From DATAFF01 sp044870245 (GTDB lineage: Bacteria; Pseudomonadota; Alphaproteobacteria; Rhizobiales; Aestuariivirgaceae): a DNA stretch of 64,000 bases. How positions within the stretch are numbered: position 1 is the first letter of the stretch; each line of letters starts with the position of its first letter. The notes beneath the pieces are model-generated. The model had not been told where the DNA came from. It did no database searches and saw nothing but the letters and a program-made list of their open reading frames with translations. Location of the stretch: assembly GCA_044870245.1 (NCBI GenBank), contig JBIOYR010000135.1, positions 1-64,000 on the forward strand, given 5' to 3'. Of the stretch, positions 8,518 to 17,138 are shown in pieces. Both the position numbers and the translations under genes were made by a program.

Positions 8518-9398
8518 TTCACGAGAGGGGGCATGGAAGAGAGGATCGACTCGACATTGCCGCCGGTCTTGAGGCCGAACAGGGTGCCGCGATCATAGAG
8601 CAGGTTGAACTCGACATAGCGGCCGCGGCGGACGAGCTGCTCGTCGCGGTCGTCATCGGAGAAGGGAAGATTCATGTTGCGAGCCACGAGCCCGGCATAG
8701 ACCTCGGCGAAGCCCTGGCCGACATCGCGGGCAAAGGCGAGGTCGGCGGCGAAGGTGCCGCTGTTCAGCCAGTCGAAGAAGATGCCGCCGACGCCGCGGG
8801 CCTCGCCGCGGTGCGGCAGGTAGAAATAGTCGTCGCACCACGCCTTGAAGCGCGGGTAGTCGGCATTGTCGTGGCGGTTGCAGACCTCCTCCATGGCGGC
8901 ATGGAAGGCCAGCGTGTCGGGGTGATCGGCGGCGCGCCGCCGGGCGAGGACCGGGGTGAGGTCGCCGCCGCCGCCGAACCACCATCGGGTGGTCACGACG
9001 AAACGCAGGTTCATGTGGGCGGCGGGAACATTGGGATTGAACGGGTGGGCGATCAGCGAGATGCCGGTGGCGAAGAACCGGCCATCGTCCTCCGCACCCG
9101 GGATCTGCTTGCGAAATTCGGGGCTGAACGCGCCGAACACGGTCGAAACATGGACGCCGACCTTCTCGAACACCCGGCCAGCCATCATTGCCATGACCCC
9201 GCCGCCGCCGGGTTCGGCGCCCTCCCCCTGGCGCTGCCACGGCGTCAATACGAACCGGCCGGGCGGGCGGGCGGCAAGCGTGGTTGAGGCGAGCGCGTCC
9301 TCCAGCGCCTCGAAACGGCGGAGAAGCGCGTCGCGAAGGCCCTCGAAGGCGGCGCGGCTCTCGGTTTTCTCAAGCTCGAGATCTTGCAGGGCGTCCAT
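8508..9398 (-). CDS. hemF: Oxygen-dependent coproporphyrinogen III oxidase
   Basis: 296 residues, full length. Catalyses oxidative decarboxylation of coproporphyrinogen III to protoporphyrinogen IX in haem synthesis, using O2, in the cytoplasm. Family signatures are plain: GGGVMAMMAGRVFEKVGVHVS, the conserved HMNLRF and WWFGGGGDLTP stretch, CNRH, KAWCDDYFYLPHRGEARGVGG and FNLLYDRGTLFGL. ATG 9398 is preceded by AAGGAG at good distance. It is divergent from petABC, with about 130 bases between the two starts; both serve aerobic respiration. Confidence 0.96.
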   Translation of the reverse strand: MDALQDLELEKTESRAAFEGLRDALLRRFEALEDALASTTLAARPPGRFVLTPWQRQGEGAEPGGGGVMAMMAGRVFEKVGVHVSTVFGAFSPEFRKQIPGAEDDGRFFATGISLIAHPFNPNVPAAHMNLRFVVTTRWWFGGGGDLTPVLARRRAADHPDTLAFHAAMEEVCNRHDNADYPRFKAWCDDYFYLPHRGEARGVGGIFFDWLNSGTFAADLAFARDVGQGFAEVYAGLVARNMNLPFSDDDRDEQLVRRGRYVEFNLLYDRGTLFGLKTGGNVESILSSMPPLVKWP

Positions 9399-9528
9399 CC
9401 AAGCTCCTTACCTCGTAACCGCCCGGAGCGCTACGTCTGGCGGCCTGGTTGCGACCTTTGATGGCTGGACAGGGCAACCGGGCGATGCCACATACGCCCT
9501 GTGAATCAGCGCGGATCGAGGGTCAGCC

Positions 9529-10116
9529 GTGTCGACAGCCGAAACAGCCGAGCCTACGAGGCGGGACTTTCTCTACATCACGACTGCAGCAGTCGGGGCG
9601 GTGGGCACCGCCTGGGCGTTGTGGCCGTTCATCGACCAGATGAATCCGGATGCCTCGGTGCGGGCGCTGGCATCGATCGAGGTCGATCTCGCACCGGTCG
9701 CCGAGGGCCAGGCGATCACCGTCAAATGGCGGGGCAATCCGGTGTTCATCCGCCACCGCACCAAGCCGGAGATCGAGGCTGCCAAGAAGGTGCCGCTGGA
9801 CGATCTGGTCGACAACGAGGCGCGCAACGCCAATCTGCCCGAAGGCGCGCCGGCGACCGACGAGAACCGGGTGGTGGGCGGCAAGGAGAACATGCTGGTG
9901 ATGCTCGGCGTGTGCACCCATCTCGGCTGCGTGCCGATCGGCAATGAAGGCGACTATACGGTGGTCGAGAACAATGTGAAGATGGGGGGCTGGTTCTGCC
10001 CGTGCCACGGCTCGCATTACGACACCGCGGGTCGGATCAGGAAGGGACCGGCGCCGGAAAACCTCCACGTCCCGCAATACGCCTATATCAGCGACACCAA
10101 GATCCGCATCGGATGA
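9529..10116 (+). CDS. petA: Ubiquinol-cytochrome c reductase Rieske iron-sulphur subunit
   Basis: 195 residues with a GTG start. Tat signal-anchor: RRDFLY at 11-16 followed by a hydrophobic segment. The [2Fe-2S] cluster boxes are CTHLGC (129-134) and CPCHGSH (157-163): by family rule Cys129, His131, Cys157 and His160 bind the cluster and Cys134-Cys159 form the disulphide. First gene of petA-petB-petC, with ten bases to petB. Transfers electrons from ubiquinol to cytochrome c1 on the periplasmic side. Confidence 0.97.
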   Translation: MSTAETAEPTRRDFLYITTAAVGAVGTAWALWPFIDQMNPDASVRALASIEVDLAPVAEGQAITVKWRGNPVFIRHRTKPEIEAAKKVPLDDLVDNEARNANLPEGAPATDENRVVGGKENMLVMLGVCTHLGCVPIGNEGDYTVVENNVKMGGWFCPCHGSHYDTAGRIRKGPAPENLHVPQYAYISDTKIRIG

Positions 10117-10126
10117 CAGGAGCCAG

Positions 10127-11374
10127 ATGATGGCCGAGCATGCGCGCCACGAGTTCAAGAATCCGGTCGCCCGATGGTTCGACTCGCGCCTGCCAATCCT
10201 GAGCCTCGCCAAGGGGCATGTGATCGACTACCCGACGCCGCGCAACCTCAATTATTTCTGGACCTTCGGCGGCATTCTCGCGGTGATGCTGGTGGTGCAG
10301 ATCATCAGCGGCGTCGTGCTGGTGATGCATTTCACGCCGCATGTCGACTTCGCCTTCGATTCGATCGAGGAAATGCGCCGTGACGTGAATTACGGCAACA
10401 TCATCCAGAAGATGCATCAGGTCGGCGCGTCGATGTTCTTCCTCGCCGTCTATATCCACATCTTTCGCGGCCTTTATTACGGCTCCTACAAGGCGCCGCG
10501 CGAGGTGCTGTGGATGATCGGCGTGCTGATCCTCCTCGTCATGATGGCGACGGCGTTCCTCGGCTATGTGCTGCCATGGGGCCAGATGAGCTTCTGGGCG
10601 GCGAAGGTGATCACCAATCTGTTCTCGGCGATCCCGTTTTTCGGCGACTCGATCGTGACCTGGCTGTGGGGCGGCTATTCGGTGGACAATCCGACCCTCA
10701 ACCGGTTCTTCTCGCTGCACTATCTTTTGCCATTCGTGCTGGTGGGGCTGGTGTTCCTGCATATCTGGGCGCTGCATGTGCCGGGGAACAATAACCCGGT
10801 CGGGGTCGAGGTGCAGTCGGGGCAGGACACGGTGCCGTTCCATCCCTATTACACGATGAAGGATCTCTATGCGATCGTGGTGTTCCTGCTTCTGTTCGCC
10901 GCCTTCATGTTCTTCGCGCCGGACTATCTCGGGCACCCGATCAACTATGCCAAGGCCGATCCGCTGGTGACCCCGTCGCATATCGTGCCGGAATGGTACT
11001 TCCTGCCGTTCTACGCCATCCTGCGCTCGATCCCCGACAAGCTCTTGGGCGTCATCGCGATGTTCGGCTCGATCCTGATCCTGTTCGCGCTGCCATGGCT
11101 CGACACCTCGAAAGTCCGCTCGGCCAACTACCGGCCGGTCTATCGGCAGTTCTTCTGGCTCCTGGTGATCGACTGCATCATTCTCGGCATTGTCGGCTCC
11201 AATCCGCCGGAAGGGGCGTGGCTGACCATCGGGCGGATCGCCACCGCCTATTACTTCCTGCACTTCCTGGTGATCATGCCGCTGGTCGGCTTCCTCGAGG
11301 TGCCGCGACCGGTGCCGGCATCCATCTCCGAGGCGGTGCTGCCGCCGCGGTCCGAATTGCGTGCCGCCGAGTGA
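10127..11374 (+). CDS. petB: Cytochrome b of the bc1 complex
   Basis: 415 residues, eight transmembrane helices. Contains the quinol-site motif PEWYFLPFYAILR and the paired haem-binding histidines of helices II and IV (HQVGASMFFLAVYIHIFRG; HYLLPFVLVGLVFLHIWALH). Two ATGs (10127, 10130) follow CAGGAG. It is a stand-alone cytochrome b: unlike the fused cytochrome b/c1 fbcH gene of Bradyrhizobium and Rhodopseudomonas, it stops at 11374 and cytochrome c1 is a separate gene. Confidence 0.97.
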   Translation: MMAEHARHEFKNPVARWFDSRLPILSLAKGHVIDYPTPRNLNYFWTFGGILAVMLVVQIISGVVLVMHFTPHVDFAFDSIEEMRRDVNYGNIIQKMHQVGASMFFLAVYIHIFRGLYYGSYKAPREVLWMIGVLILLVMMATAFLGYVLPWGQMSFWAAKVITNLFSAIPFFGDSIVTWLWGGYSVDNPTLNRFFSLHYLLPFVLVGLVFLHIWALHVPGNNNPVGVEVQSGQDTVPFHPYYTMKDLYAIVVFLLLFAAFMFFAPDYLGHPINYAKADPLVTPSHIVPEWYFLPFYAILRSIPDKLLGVIAMFGSILILFALPWLDTSKVRSANYRPVYRQFFWLLVIDCIILGIVGSNPPEGAWLTIGRIATAYYFLHFLVIMPLVGFLEVPRPVPASISEAVLPPRSELRAAE

Positions 11375-11396
11375 CGGGGGCCTCGAGGTGTCGATC

Positions 11397-12236
11397 ATGA
11401 GCCGCTTGACCCCGTTTCTTGCCGCAGCACTGCTTGGACTGATGGCGCAGCTCGGGCCGGCGCTCGCCGCCGAGAAGCTCCCCGCCAAGGACGTCGCGTT
11501 CAGCTTCGAGGGACCGTTCGGCACCTTCGACCGGGCGCAGGTGCAGCGCGGCTATCAAGTCTACAAGGAGGTGTGCTCCGCCTGCCATTCGATGTCGCTC
11601 ATGCGCTTTCGCAATCTCGGCGAGCCGGGCGGCCCGGAGTTTCCGCCGGAGCAGGTCAAGGCGATTGCAGCGGAGTACAAGGTGACCGACGGGCCGGACG
11701 CCTCGGGCAACATGTTCGAGCGCCCGGCGCTGCCGTCCGATGCCTTCGCCAAGCCGTTCCCCAACGACAATGCGGCGCGGGCGGCGAATGGCGGGGCGCT
11801 GCCGCCGGACCTGTCGCTCATCACCAAGATGCGGGCCGGCTGGTCGGGCAGCCTGAAGACGCTGTACACGACCCAGCTCATCAAGGGCATGGGCGGGCCT
11901 GAATATGTCTATTCGGTCCTCACCGGCTATCAGGACCCGCCGCCGGAGCTGGCCGCCGAGGCGCCCGAGGGCAAGCACTACAATCCCTATTTCGAGAACG
12001 GTCATTGGATCGGCATGCCGCCGCCGCTCACCGAAGGCAGCGTGACTTATGCCGACGGCACCCCGGCGACCGTCGACCAGATGGCGAAGGACGTGTCGGC
12101 GTTCCTTGCCTGGGCGGGCGAGCCGAAGATGGAGGAGCGCAAGCGCATCGGCTTCCAGGTGATGGTCTTCCTGGCGGTCTTCGCGGGGCTGCTCTATCTG
12201 GTCAAGCGGCGCATCTGGGGGCGGCATGAACCGTAA
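11397..12236 (+). CDS. petC: Cytochrome c1
   Basis: 279 residues from ATG 11397, which has GAGGTG upstream. Signal peptide MSRLTPFLAAALLGLMAQLG... cut after ALAA; haem attachment site CSACH near residue 47; axial Met in IGMPPPL; C-terminal anchor helix (GFQVMVFLAVFAGLLYLV) ending KRRIWGRHEP. Third gene of the bc1 operon. It passes electrons from the Rieske protein to soluble cytochrome c. Repeat copy B follows at once and may mark the 3' end of the transcript. Confidence 0.96.
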   Translation: MSRLTPFLAAALLGLMAQLGPALAAEKLPAKDVAFSFEGPFGTFDRAQVQRGYQVYKEVCSACHSMSLMRFRNLGEPGGPEFPPEQVKAIAAEYKVTDGPDASGNMFERPALPSDAFAKPFPNDNAARAANGGALPPDLSLITKMRAGWSGSLKTLYTTQLIKGMGGPEYVYSVLTGYQDPPPELAAEAPEGKHYNPYFENGHWIGMPPPLTEGSVTYADGTPATVDQMAKDVSAFLAWAGEPKMEERKRIGFQVMVFLAVFAGLLYLVKRRIWGRHEP

Positions 12237-12237
12237 G

Positions 12238-12300
12238 GGAGGCAGCAGGCATTAGTCGGTAGGTCGTTGCCGTGCTCCATTTCCACTGCCTACTGCCTTT
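12238..12300. repeat. TAGGCAG-type intergenic repeat, copy B (diverged)
   Basis: Left arm GGCAGCAGGCATTAGTCGG, right arm CACTGCCTACTGCC, with a changed loop (TAGGTCGTTGCCGTGCTCC). Between petC and mtnP, both on the forward strand. Confidence 0.6.
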
Positions 12301-12335
12301 GAACTCTGCCCTTCGACGAGAGGACACCCGCTATC

Positions 12336-13208
12336 ATGACCAAATCAGTTCTCGGAGTGATCGGCGGTTCCGGCGTCTATGACATGGCGATGGACGGCTC
12401 CCACTGGGAGTCGATCGCCTCGCCCTGGGGCGAGACCTCGGATCAATTCCGCATCGGGACCATCCATGGGATGGAGGTGGTGTTCCTGCCGCGCCACGGT
12501 CGCGGCCATCGCATTCCACCGAGCGCCATCAACTACCGGGCCAATATCGATGCGATGAAACGGGCCGGCGTCACCGATCTCGTGTCGATCTCGGCCTGTG
12601 GCTCGTTCCGCGAGCATCTGCCGCCGGGCACCTTCGTCATCGTCGACCAGTTCATCGACCGAACCTTTGCGCGCGAGAAGAGCTTCTTCGGAACCGGCTG
12701 CGTGGCGCATGTGTCGCTGGCCGAGCCGATCTCGCCGCTGCTTGCCGACCGTGTCGAGGCGGCGGCGCGGAAGGTCGGCATCAGCTGCTATCGCGGCGGC
12801 ACCTATCTGTGCATGGAAGGGCCGCAATTCTCCAGCATCGCCGAGTCGCAGCTCTATCGCCAATGGGGCTGCGACGTCATCGGGATGACCAACATGCCGG
12901 AAGCGAAGCTCGCCCGGGAGGCCGAGCTCTGCTACGCCACGGTGGCGATGGTCACCGACTTCGATTCCTGGCATCCCGGTCACAGCACCGTCGACATCCA
13001 GGCGATCCTCGAGGTGGTGCGCGCCAATTCCGGCAACGCCTCGCACCTCGTCACCGAGATCGCCCTGAACTTCCCGGCCGAGCACGAGCCCTGCCCGATC
13101 GGTTCCGACCGAGCGCTCGAGCATGCCATCATCACAGCCCCGGAGCAGCGCGATTCCAAGCTTGTCGCCAAGCTCGATGCGGTGGCCGGGCGGGTGCTCA
13201 ACCGCTGA
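12336..13208 (+). CDS. mtnP: S-methyl-5'-thioadenosine phosphorylase
   Basis: 290 residues. Cleaves methylthioadenosine with phosphate to adenine and 5-methylthioribose 1-phosphate. Seen: GVIGGSGVYD phosphate-binding loop at the N-terminus, RHGRGHRIPP, CGSFRE, the substrate segment MEGPQFSS and GMTNMPEAKLAREAELCYA, and VTDFDSWH near the C-terminus, all typical of MtnP rather than other nucleoside phosphorylases. First gene of mtnP-apt-mtnA, with 24 bases to apt. The next two genes use its two products. Confidence 0.95.
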   Translation: MTKSVLGVIGGSGVYDMAMDGSHWESIASPWGETSDQFRIGTIHGMEVVFLPRHGRGHRIPPSAINYRANIDAMKRAGVTDLVSISACGSFREHLPPGTFVIVDQFIDRTFAREKSFFGTGCVAHVSLAEPISPLLADRVEAAARKVGISCYRGGTYLCMEGPQFSSIAESQLYRQWGCDVIGMTNMPEAKLAREAELCYATVAMVTDFDSWHPGHSTVDIQAILEVVRANSGNASHLVTEIALNFPAEHEPCPIGSDRALEHAIITAPEQRDSKLVAKLDAVAGRVLNR

Positions 13209-13232
13209 AACCAAGCGCTGAAGGCAAGACCC

Positions 13233-13778
13233 ATGGACCTCAGGAACGGCTTCGACATCAAGCGCTACATCCGAACCATCCCCGACTATCCCAAGGCCGG
13301 CATCCAGTTCCGCGACATCACCACGCTGCTCGCCGATCTCCACGGGTTCCGGGCGGCGGTCGACGAGCTGAGCTGGCCGTTCCTCAAGGGCAATATCGAC
13401 TATGTGGCCGGCATCGAGGCGCGCGGCTTCATTCTCGGCGGGGCGGTGGCGCATGTGCTGGGGCGCGGCTTCGTGCCGATCCGCACGAAGGGAAAGCTCC
13501 CGGGAAAGGTGGTCGGCCAGGACTATTCTCTTGAATATGGCGTCGACCGTATCGAGATCCATGCCGATGCCATCCATGGCAAGGACCGGGTGCTGCTGAT
13601 CGATGATCTGGTGGCGACCGGCGGCACCGCCAATGCCGCGATCGATCTCATCCGCAAGTCCGGCGGCGAGGTGGTGGCGGCGGCCTTTGTCATCGACCTG
13701 CCCGATCTCGGTGGGGCGGCGAAGCTCAGGCAGAAGGGTGTCAAGGTGCATACGCTGGTCGAATTCGAAGGAGAGTGA
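13233..13778 (+). CDS. apt: Adenine phosphoribosyltransferase
   Basis: 181 residues. Makes AMP from adenine and PRPP. The PRPP motif VLLIDDLVATGGTANAA is complete; GIEARGFILGG and RTKGKLPG are the usual base and pyrophosphate loops. Placed between mtnP and mtnA it recycles the adenine released by MtnP. mtnA starts just after its stop (or overlaps it by four bases if GTG 13775 is used). Confidence 0.96.
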   Translation: MDLRNGFDIKRYIRTIPDYPKAGIQFRDITTLLADLHGFRAAVDELSWPFLKGNIDYVAGIEARGFILGGAVAHVLGRGFVPIRTKGKLPGKVVGQDYSLEYGVDRIEIHADAIHGKDRVLLIDDLVATGGTANAAIDLIRKSGGEVVAAAFVIDLPDLGGAAKLRQKGVKVHTLVEFEGE

Positions 13779-13783
13779 CGGTC

Positions 13784-14890
13784 ATGAAGATCGCCGGCAA
13801 GCATTACCGCTCGATATGGGTGGATAATGATGGCTGGGCAGTGCACATCTTCGATCAGACGCGGCTGCCGCATGCCGTCGAGATTCTGACATTGACGAGC
13901 ATGGAGGATGCGGCGCGGGCGATCGAGACCATGCAGACGCGCGGCGCGCCATTGATCGGGGCCACCGCCGCCTACGGGCTCTGCCTGGCGCTTCGGGAGG
14001 ATTCCTCCGACGAGGCGCTGGAGCAGGCGGCGTCCCGGCTCAAGCGAACCCGGCCGACGGCGGTCAATCTGGCCTGGGCGGTCGATGAGATCATTGCCGC
14101 GGTCAGGAACCGGCCGCGTGCCGAGCGGGTGGCGGCGGCTTATGCCCGGGCCGACGAGATCGCCGATGACGATGTCGCGACCTGCCGGGCGATCGGCGCC
14201 CATGGCGTCCGGCTGATCCGCGAGGTCGCGGTCAAGCATCCGGCACGGGCGGTCAATGTGCTGACTCATTGCAATGCCGGGTGGCTGGCAACGGTCGACT
14301 GGGGCACCGCGCTGGCACCGATCTACATGGCCCATGACGAAGGGATCGAGGTCCATGTCTGGGTGGACGAGACACGGCCGCGCAATCAGGGCGCAGCCCT
14401 CACTGCCTTCGAGCTTGGCGCCCATGGCGTGCCGCACACCATCGTCGCCGACAATGCCGGCGGCCATCTGATGCAGCATGGAAAGGTCGATTTGGCGATC
14501 GTCGGCACCGACCGGACGACCCGGACAGGCGATGTCGCCAACAAGATCGGCACCTATCTCAAGGCGCTGGCAGCGCGCGACAACGGGGTGCCGTTCTATG
14601 TGGCGCTGCCGCACTCCACCATCGACTGGACGGTGCGCGAGGGCTTGAGCGAGATCCCGATCGAGGAGCGCTCGCCGCAGGAGATGACCCATGTCACCGG
14701 GCGCAGCGCCGACGGCTCGATGGTGTCGGTGCAGCTGTCGTCGCCCGGCAGCCCGGCGGCCAATCCGGCCTTCGACATCACCCCGGCGCGGCTGGTGAGC
14801 GGCCTCATCACCGAGCGCGGCATCTGCGCGGCAAGCGAGGAAGGGCTGTTGTCGCTCTATCCGGAGAGGAAAGAAGCAGTTTGCAAATAG
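13784..14890 (+). CDS. mtnA: Methylthioribose-1-phosphate isomerase
   Basis: 368 residues from ATG 13784 (MKIAGKHYRSIWV, the family's usual beginning; AAGGAG about nine bases upstream). GTG 13775 is the alternative. Converts methylthioribose 1-phosphate to methylthioribulose 1-phosphate. Motifs: RGAPLIGATAAYG, catalytic Cys in THCNAGWLATVDWG, catalytic Asp in IVGTDRTTRTGDVANKIGTY. The stop codon TAG is the first part of repeat copy C. No mtnB, C or D gene follows, so the later steps are encoded elsewhere or use another route. Confidence 0.95.
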   Translation: MKIAGKHYRSIWVDNDGWAVHIFDQTRLPHAVEILTLTSMEDAARAIETMQTRGAPLIGATAAYGLCLALREDSSDEALEQAASRLKRTRPTAVNLAWAVDEIIAAVRNRPRAERVAAAYARADEIADDDVATCRAIGAHGVRLIREVAVKHPARAVNVLTHCNAGWLATVDWGTALAPIYMAHDEGIEVHVWVDETRPRNQGAALTAFELGAHGVPHTIVADNAGGHLMQHGKVDLAIVGTDRTTRTGDVANKIGTYLKALAARDNGVPFYVALPHSTIDWTVREGLSEIPIEERSPQEMTHVTGRSADGSMVSVQLSSPGSPAANPAFDITPARLVSGLITERGICAASEEGLLSLYPERKEAVCK

Positions 14891-14936
14891 GCAGTCGGCA
14901 GTGAGCGATGTTCCGACTGCCTACTGCCTATTGCGC
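14883..14936. repeat. TAGGCAG-type intergenic repeat, copy C
   Basis: Left arm GCAAATAGGCAGTCGGCAGT (14883-14902), loop GAGCGATGTTC, right arm CGACTGCCTACTGCCTATTG (14914-14933). Lies between the convergent ends of mtnA and the next reverse gene; it can form a long hairpin on either strand and may act as a bidirectional terminator. Confidence 0.8.
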
Positions 14937-14945
14937 GTACTTGCC

Positions 14946-15335
14946 TCAGCTGGCGGCCCTGATCACCCGGGCGCGGACCTGCGACATGAGGGTGTCATAG
15001 GCGCGCAGCTGAGTCGGGTCGAGGATCCGCGACAGCGCCGCCCGCTCGCGGGCGCCGATGGCGAGAAGCTCGGAGGAGGCCCGCTGCAGCTTGCCGATAT
15101 CGGGACGGGCATTGGGATTGATGCCGTAGCGCTTGAACACCCGGCTGCGCTGGCTGCGGCTCTGGGCGAGGATCTTCTGCGCCTGGGCGCGCTGCGAACC
15201 CTTGAGCTTCAACGTGCCGACGATGTTGGCATCGTAGACCGACGCCTGCACGGGCACGCTCGCAATCGGCATGGCGAATGCCGTGGCCGCCGCGAGGAGC
15301 AAGACGAAGCGCCAGGGCGAACGGAACTGCGTCAT
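14946..15335 (-). CDS. Small periplasmic protein, Spy/CpxP-like
   Basis: 129 residues from ATG 15335 (AGGAGAAGAGTTG upstream). N-terminal signal peptide (MTQFRSPWRFVLLLAAATAF... cut near PVQA). The mature part is helical and basic, with the repeated theme LKGSQRAQAQKIL...QSRSQR and LDPTQLRAYDTLMSQ, similar in style to the LTPEQ-containing helical periplasmic proteins of the Spy/CpxP group. No catalytic motif. The family is a guess by pattern. Confidence 0.65.
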   Translation of the reverse strand: MTQFRSPWRFVLLLAAATAFAMPIASVPVQASVYDANIVGTLKLKGSQRAQAQKILAQSRSQRSRVFKRYGINPNARPDIGKLQRASSELLAIGARERAALSRILDPTQLRAYDTLMSQVRARVIRAAS

Positions 15336-15375
15336 CAACTCTTCTCCTTCTTGGATTGGAAAACCGATCGAACGC

Positions 15376-16473
15376 TCAGAGGTTGAACCTGAAATGCATG
15401 ACGTCGCCGTCGGCGACGACATAGTCCCGGCCTTCCAGGCGCAAGCGACCAGCGTCTCTGGCGCCAGCCTCCCCGCCCAGTCTCACATAGTCATCATAAG
15501 CGATGGTCTCGGCCCGGATGAAGCCACGTTCGAAATCGGTGTGGATAACTCCCGCCGCTTCGGGCGCGCGGGTGCCCTGGGTGACCGTCCAGGCCCGCGC
15601 CTCCTTGGGGCCGACGGTAAAGTAGGTGATGAGCCCGAGCAGGTCGTAGCCGGCACGGATGACCCGGTTGAGCCCGGGCTCGGTCAGCCCGAGCGCCGCG
15701 AGATAATCCTGCTGGTCGTCGGGACCGAGCATGGCGATCTCGCTTTCGATCTTGGCCGACACCACGACGGCCTTGGCACCTTCGGCAACGGCTCGGGCGG
15801 TAACGAGGCGCGACCCGGCATTGCCGCGATCGGCCGATTCCTCCTCGACATTGCAGACATAGAGCACCGGCTTCGAGGTCAGGAGGCCGAGCGCCTGAAA
15901 GGCCCGCTCCTCCTCGGGCGCCCGCCTCACCAGCCGGGCCGGCTTGCCGGCCCGCAGGAGATCGAGGGCGCGGGTCATGCGCGAGAGCGTTTCCCTCGCC
16001 TCCTTGTCGCCGCCCTTGGCCCGCTTCTCCAAGGCGATGGCGCGCTTTTCGAGGCTGTCGAGATCGGCAAGCATCAGCTCGGTCTCGACCGTCTCGATGT
16101 CGGCAATGGGATCGATCCGGCCCTCGACATGGGTGACCTCGCCATCGTCGAAACAGCGCACGACATGGGCGATGGCATCGACCTCGCGGATATTGGCCAG
16201 GAACTGATTGCCGAGCCCCTCCCCTTGCGAGGCGCCGCGCACCAGGCCGGCAATATCGACGAAGGTCAGGCGGGTCGGGATGATCTGGGCACTCTCGCCG
16301 ATCTTCGCGAGGGTCGCCAGCCGCGGATCGGGCACGCCGACATCGCCGACATTGGGCTCGATGGTGCAGAACGGATAGTTGGCCGCCTGGGCTGCCGCCG
16401 TCTGGGTCAAGGCATTGAACAGGGTCGACTTGCCGACATTCGGCAAACCGACGATACCGCATTTGAAGCCCAT
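15376..16473 (-). CDS. ychF: Redox-regulated ATPase YchF (Obg-family)
   Basis: 365 residues. P-loop GLPNVGKSTLFNALT at residues 8-22; the NKxD-type G4 motif of GTPases is replaced by YVCNVEEE, which is the feature that gives YchF/OLA1 its ATP preference; C-terminal TGS domain ends with AEAIAYDDYVRLGG and DGDVMHFRFNL. It binds ribosomes and ATP. Start ATG 16473 overlaps the pth stop (TGATG), as in the conserved rplY-pth-ychF string. Confidence 0.95.
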   Translation of the reverse strand: MGFKCGIVGLPNVGKSTLFNALTQTAAAQAANYPFCTIEPNVGDVGVPDPRLATLAKIGESAQIIPTRLTFVDIAGLVRGASQGEGLGNQFLANIREVDAIAHVVRCFDDGEVTHVEGRIDPIADIETVETELMLADLDSLEKRAIALEKRAKGGDKEARETLSRMTRALDLLRAGKPARLVRRAPEEERAFQALGLLTSKPVLYVCNVEEESADRGNAGSRLVTARAVAEGAKAVVVSAKIESEIAMLGPDDQQDYLAALGLTEPGLNRVIRAGYDLLGLITYFTVGPKEARAWTVTQGTRAPEAAGVIHTDFERGFIRAETIAYDDYVRLGGEAGARDAGRLRLEGRDYVVADGDVMHFRFNL

Positions 16474-17096
16474 CACTGCCGCCCCTTGCCGGTCAGCGGC
16501 TCGCCCATTGCACTGCCGCCCCGCGGCGCCGGGTTGAGGGCGAGATGGATACGGTTCTGCAGGGTCGCAAAATCGCCGCGACCGATCAGATCGGCCTCGA
16601 CCGCGACGGCATGGACGAGATCCTCGGCAAGGGCCAGCTCGGCCTTGGTGAAATCATCAAGGACGTAATGGTGCACCAAGGCCTTCTCGCCAGGATGGCC
16701 GATGCCGAGCCGGATGCGGTGGAAGGCAGGACCGACATGCGCCTCGATCGAGCGCAGGCCATTGTGCCCGGCATGGCCGCCGCCGGTCTTGGCGCGGACC
16801 TTGCCCAAGGGCAGATCGAGCTCGTCATGGAGGACGATGATCTTGTCGGGCGGGATCTGGAAGAAGCGGGCGGCCTCGCCGACGGCGCGGCCGGAATCGT
16901 TCATATAGGTCTGGGGCCTGAGCGCCAGCACCCTGGTGCCGCCGAGCAAGCCTTCCGCCACCTCGGATTGAAATTTCCGGCGCCAGGCGCCGAAGCCATG
17001 GCGGCGGGCAATGGCATCGATCGTCACGAAGCCGATATTGTGCCGGTTGGCAGCATATTTCAGGCCCGGATTGCCAAGCCCGACAAGGAGAAGCAT
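16473..17096 (-). CDS. pth: Peptidyl-tRNA hydrolase
   Basis: 207 residues. Releases tRNA from peptidyl-tRNAs dropped by ribosomes. N-terminal VGLGNPGLKYAANRHNIGF holds the catalytic His (RHNIG), followed by KPQTYMN-equivalent RPQTYMNDSG and the Asp motif LHDELDLPLGK and GGHAGHNGLRSI. Located between rplY and ychF; couples translationally to ychF. Confidence 0.96.
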   Translation of the reverse strand: MLLLVGLGNPGLKYAANRHNIGFVTIDAIARRHGFGAWRRKFQSEVAEGLLGGTRVLALRPQTYMNDSGRAVGEAARFFQIPPDKIIVLHDELDLPLGKVRAKTGGGHAGHNGLRSIEAHVGPAFHRIRLGIGHPGEKALVHHYVLDDFTKAELALAEDLVHAVAVEADLIGRGDFATLQNRIHLALNPAPRGGSAMGEPLTGKGRQ

Positions 17097-17138
17097 GACG
17101 CGATTCCCAAGCGGAGCCGGCAGGACCCGGCAGCCGGT

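Noticed and set aside
9399..9528. TTGAT motif as an FNR/FixK box between hemF and petA
   Set aside because: Only one half (TTTGATGGC) is present; the inverted ATCAA half is missing.
10088..11524. Reverse open frame across cytochrome b
   Set aside because: Antisense shadow of petB and the start of petC, which have full family motifs.
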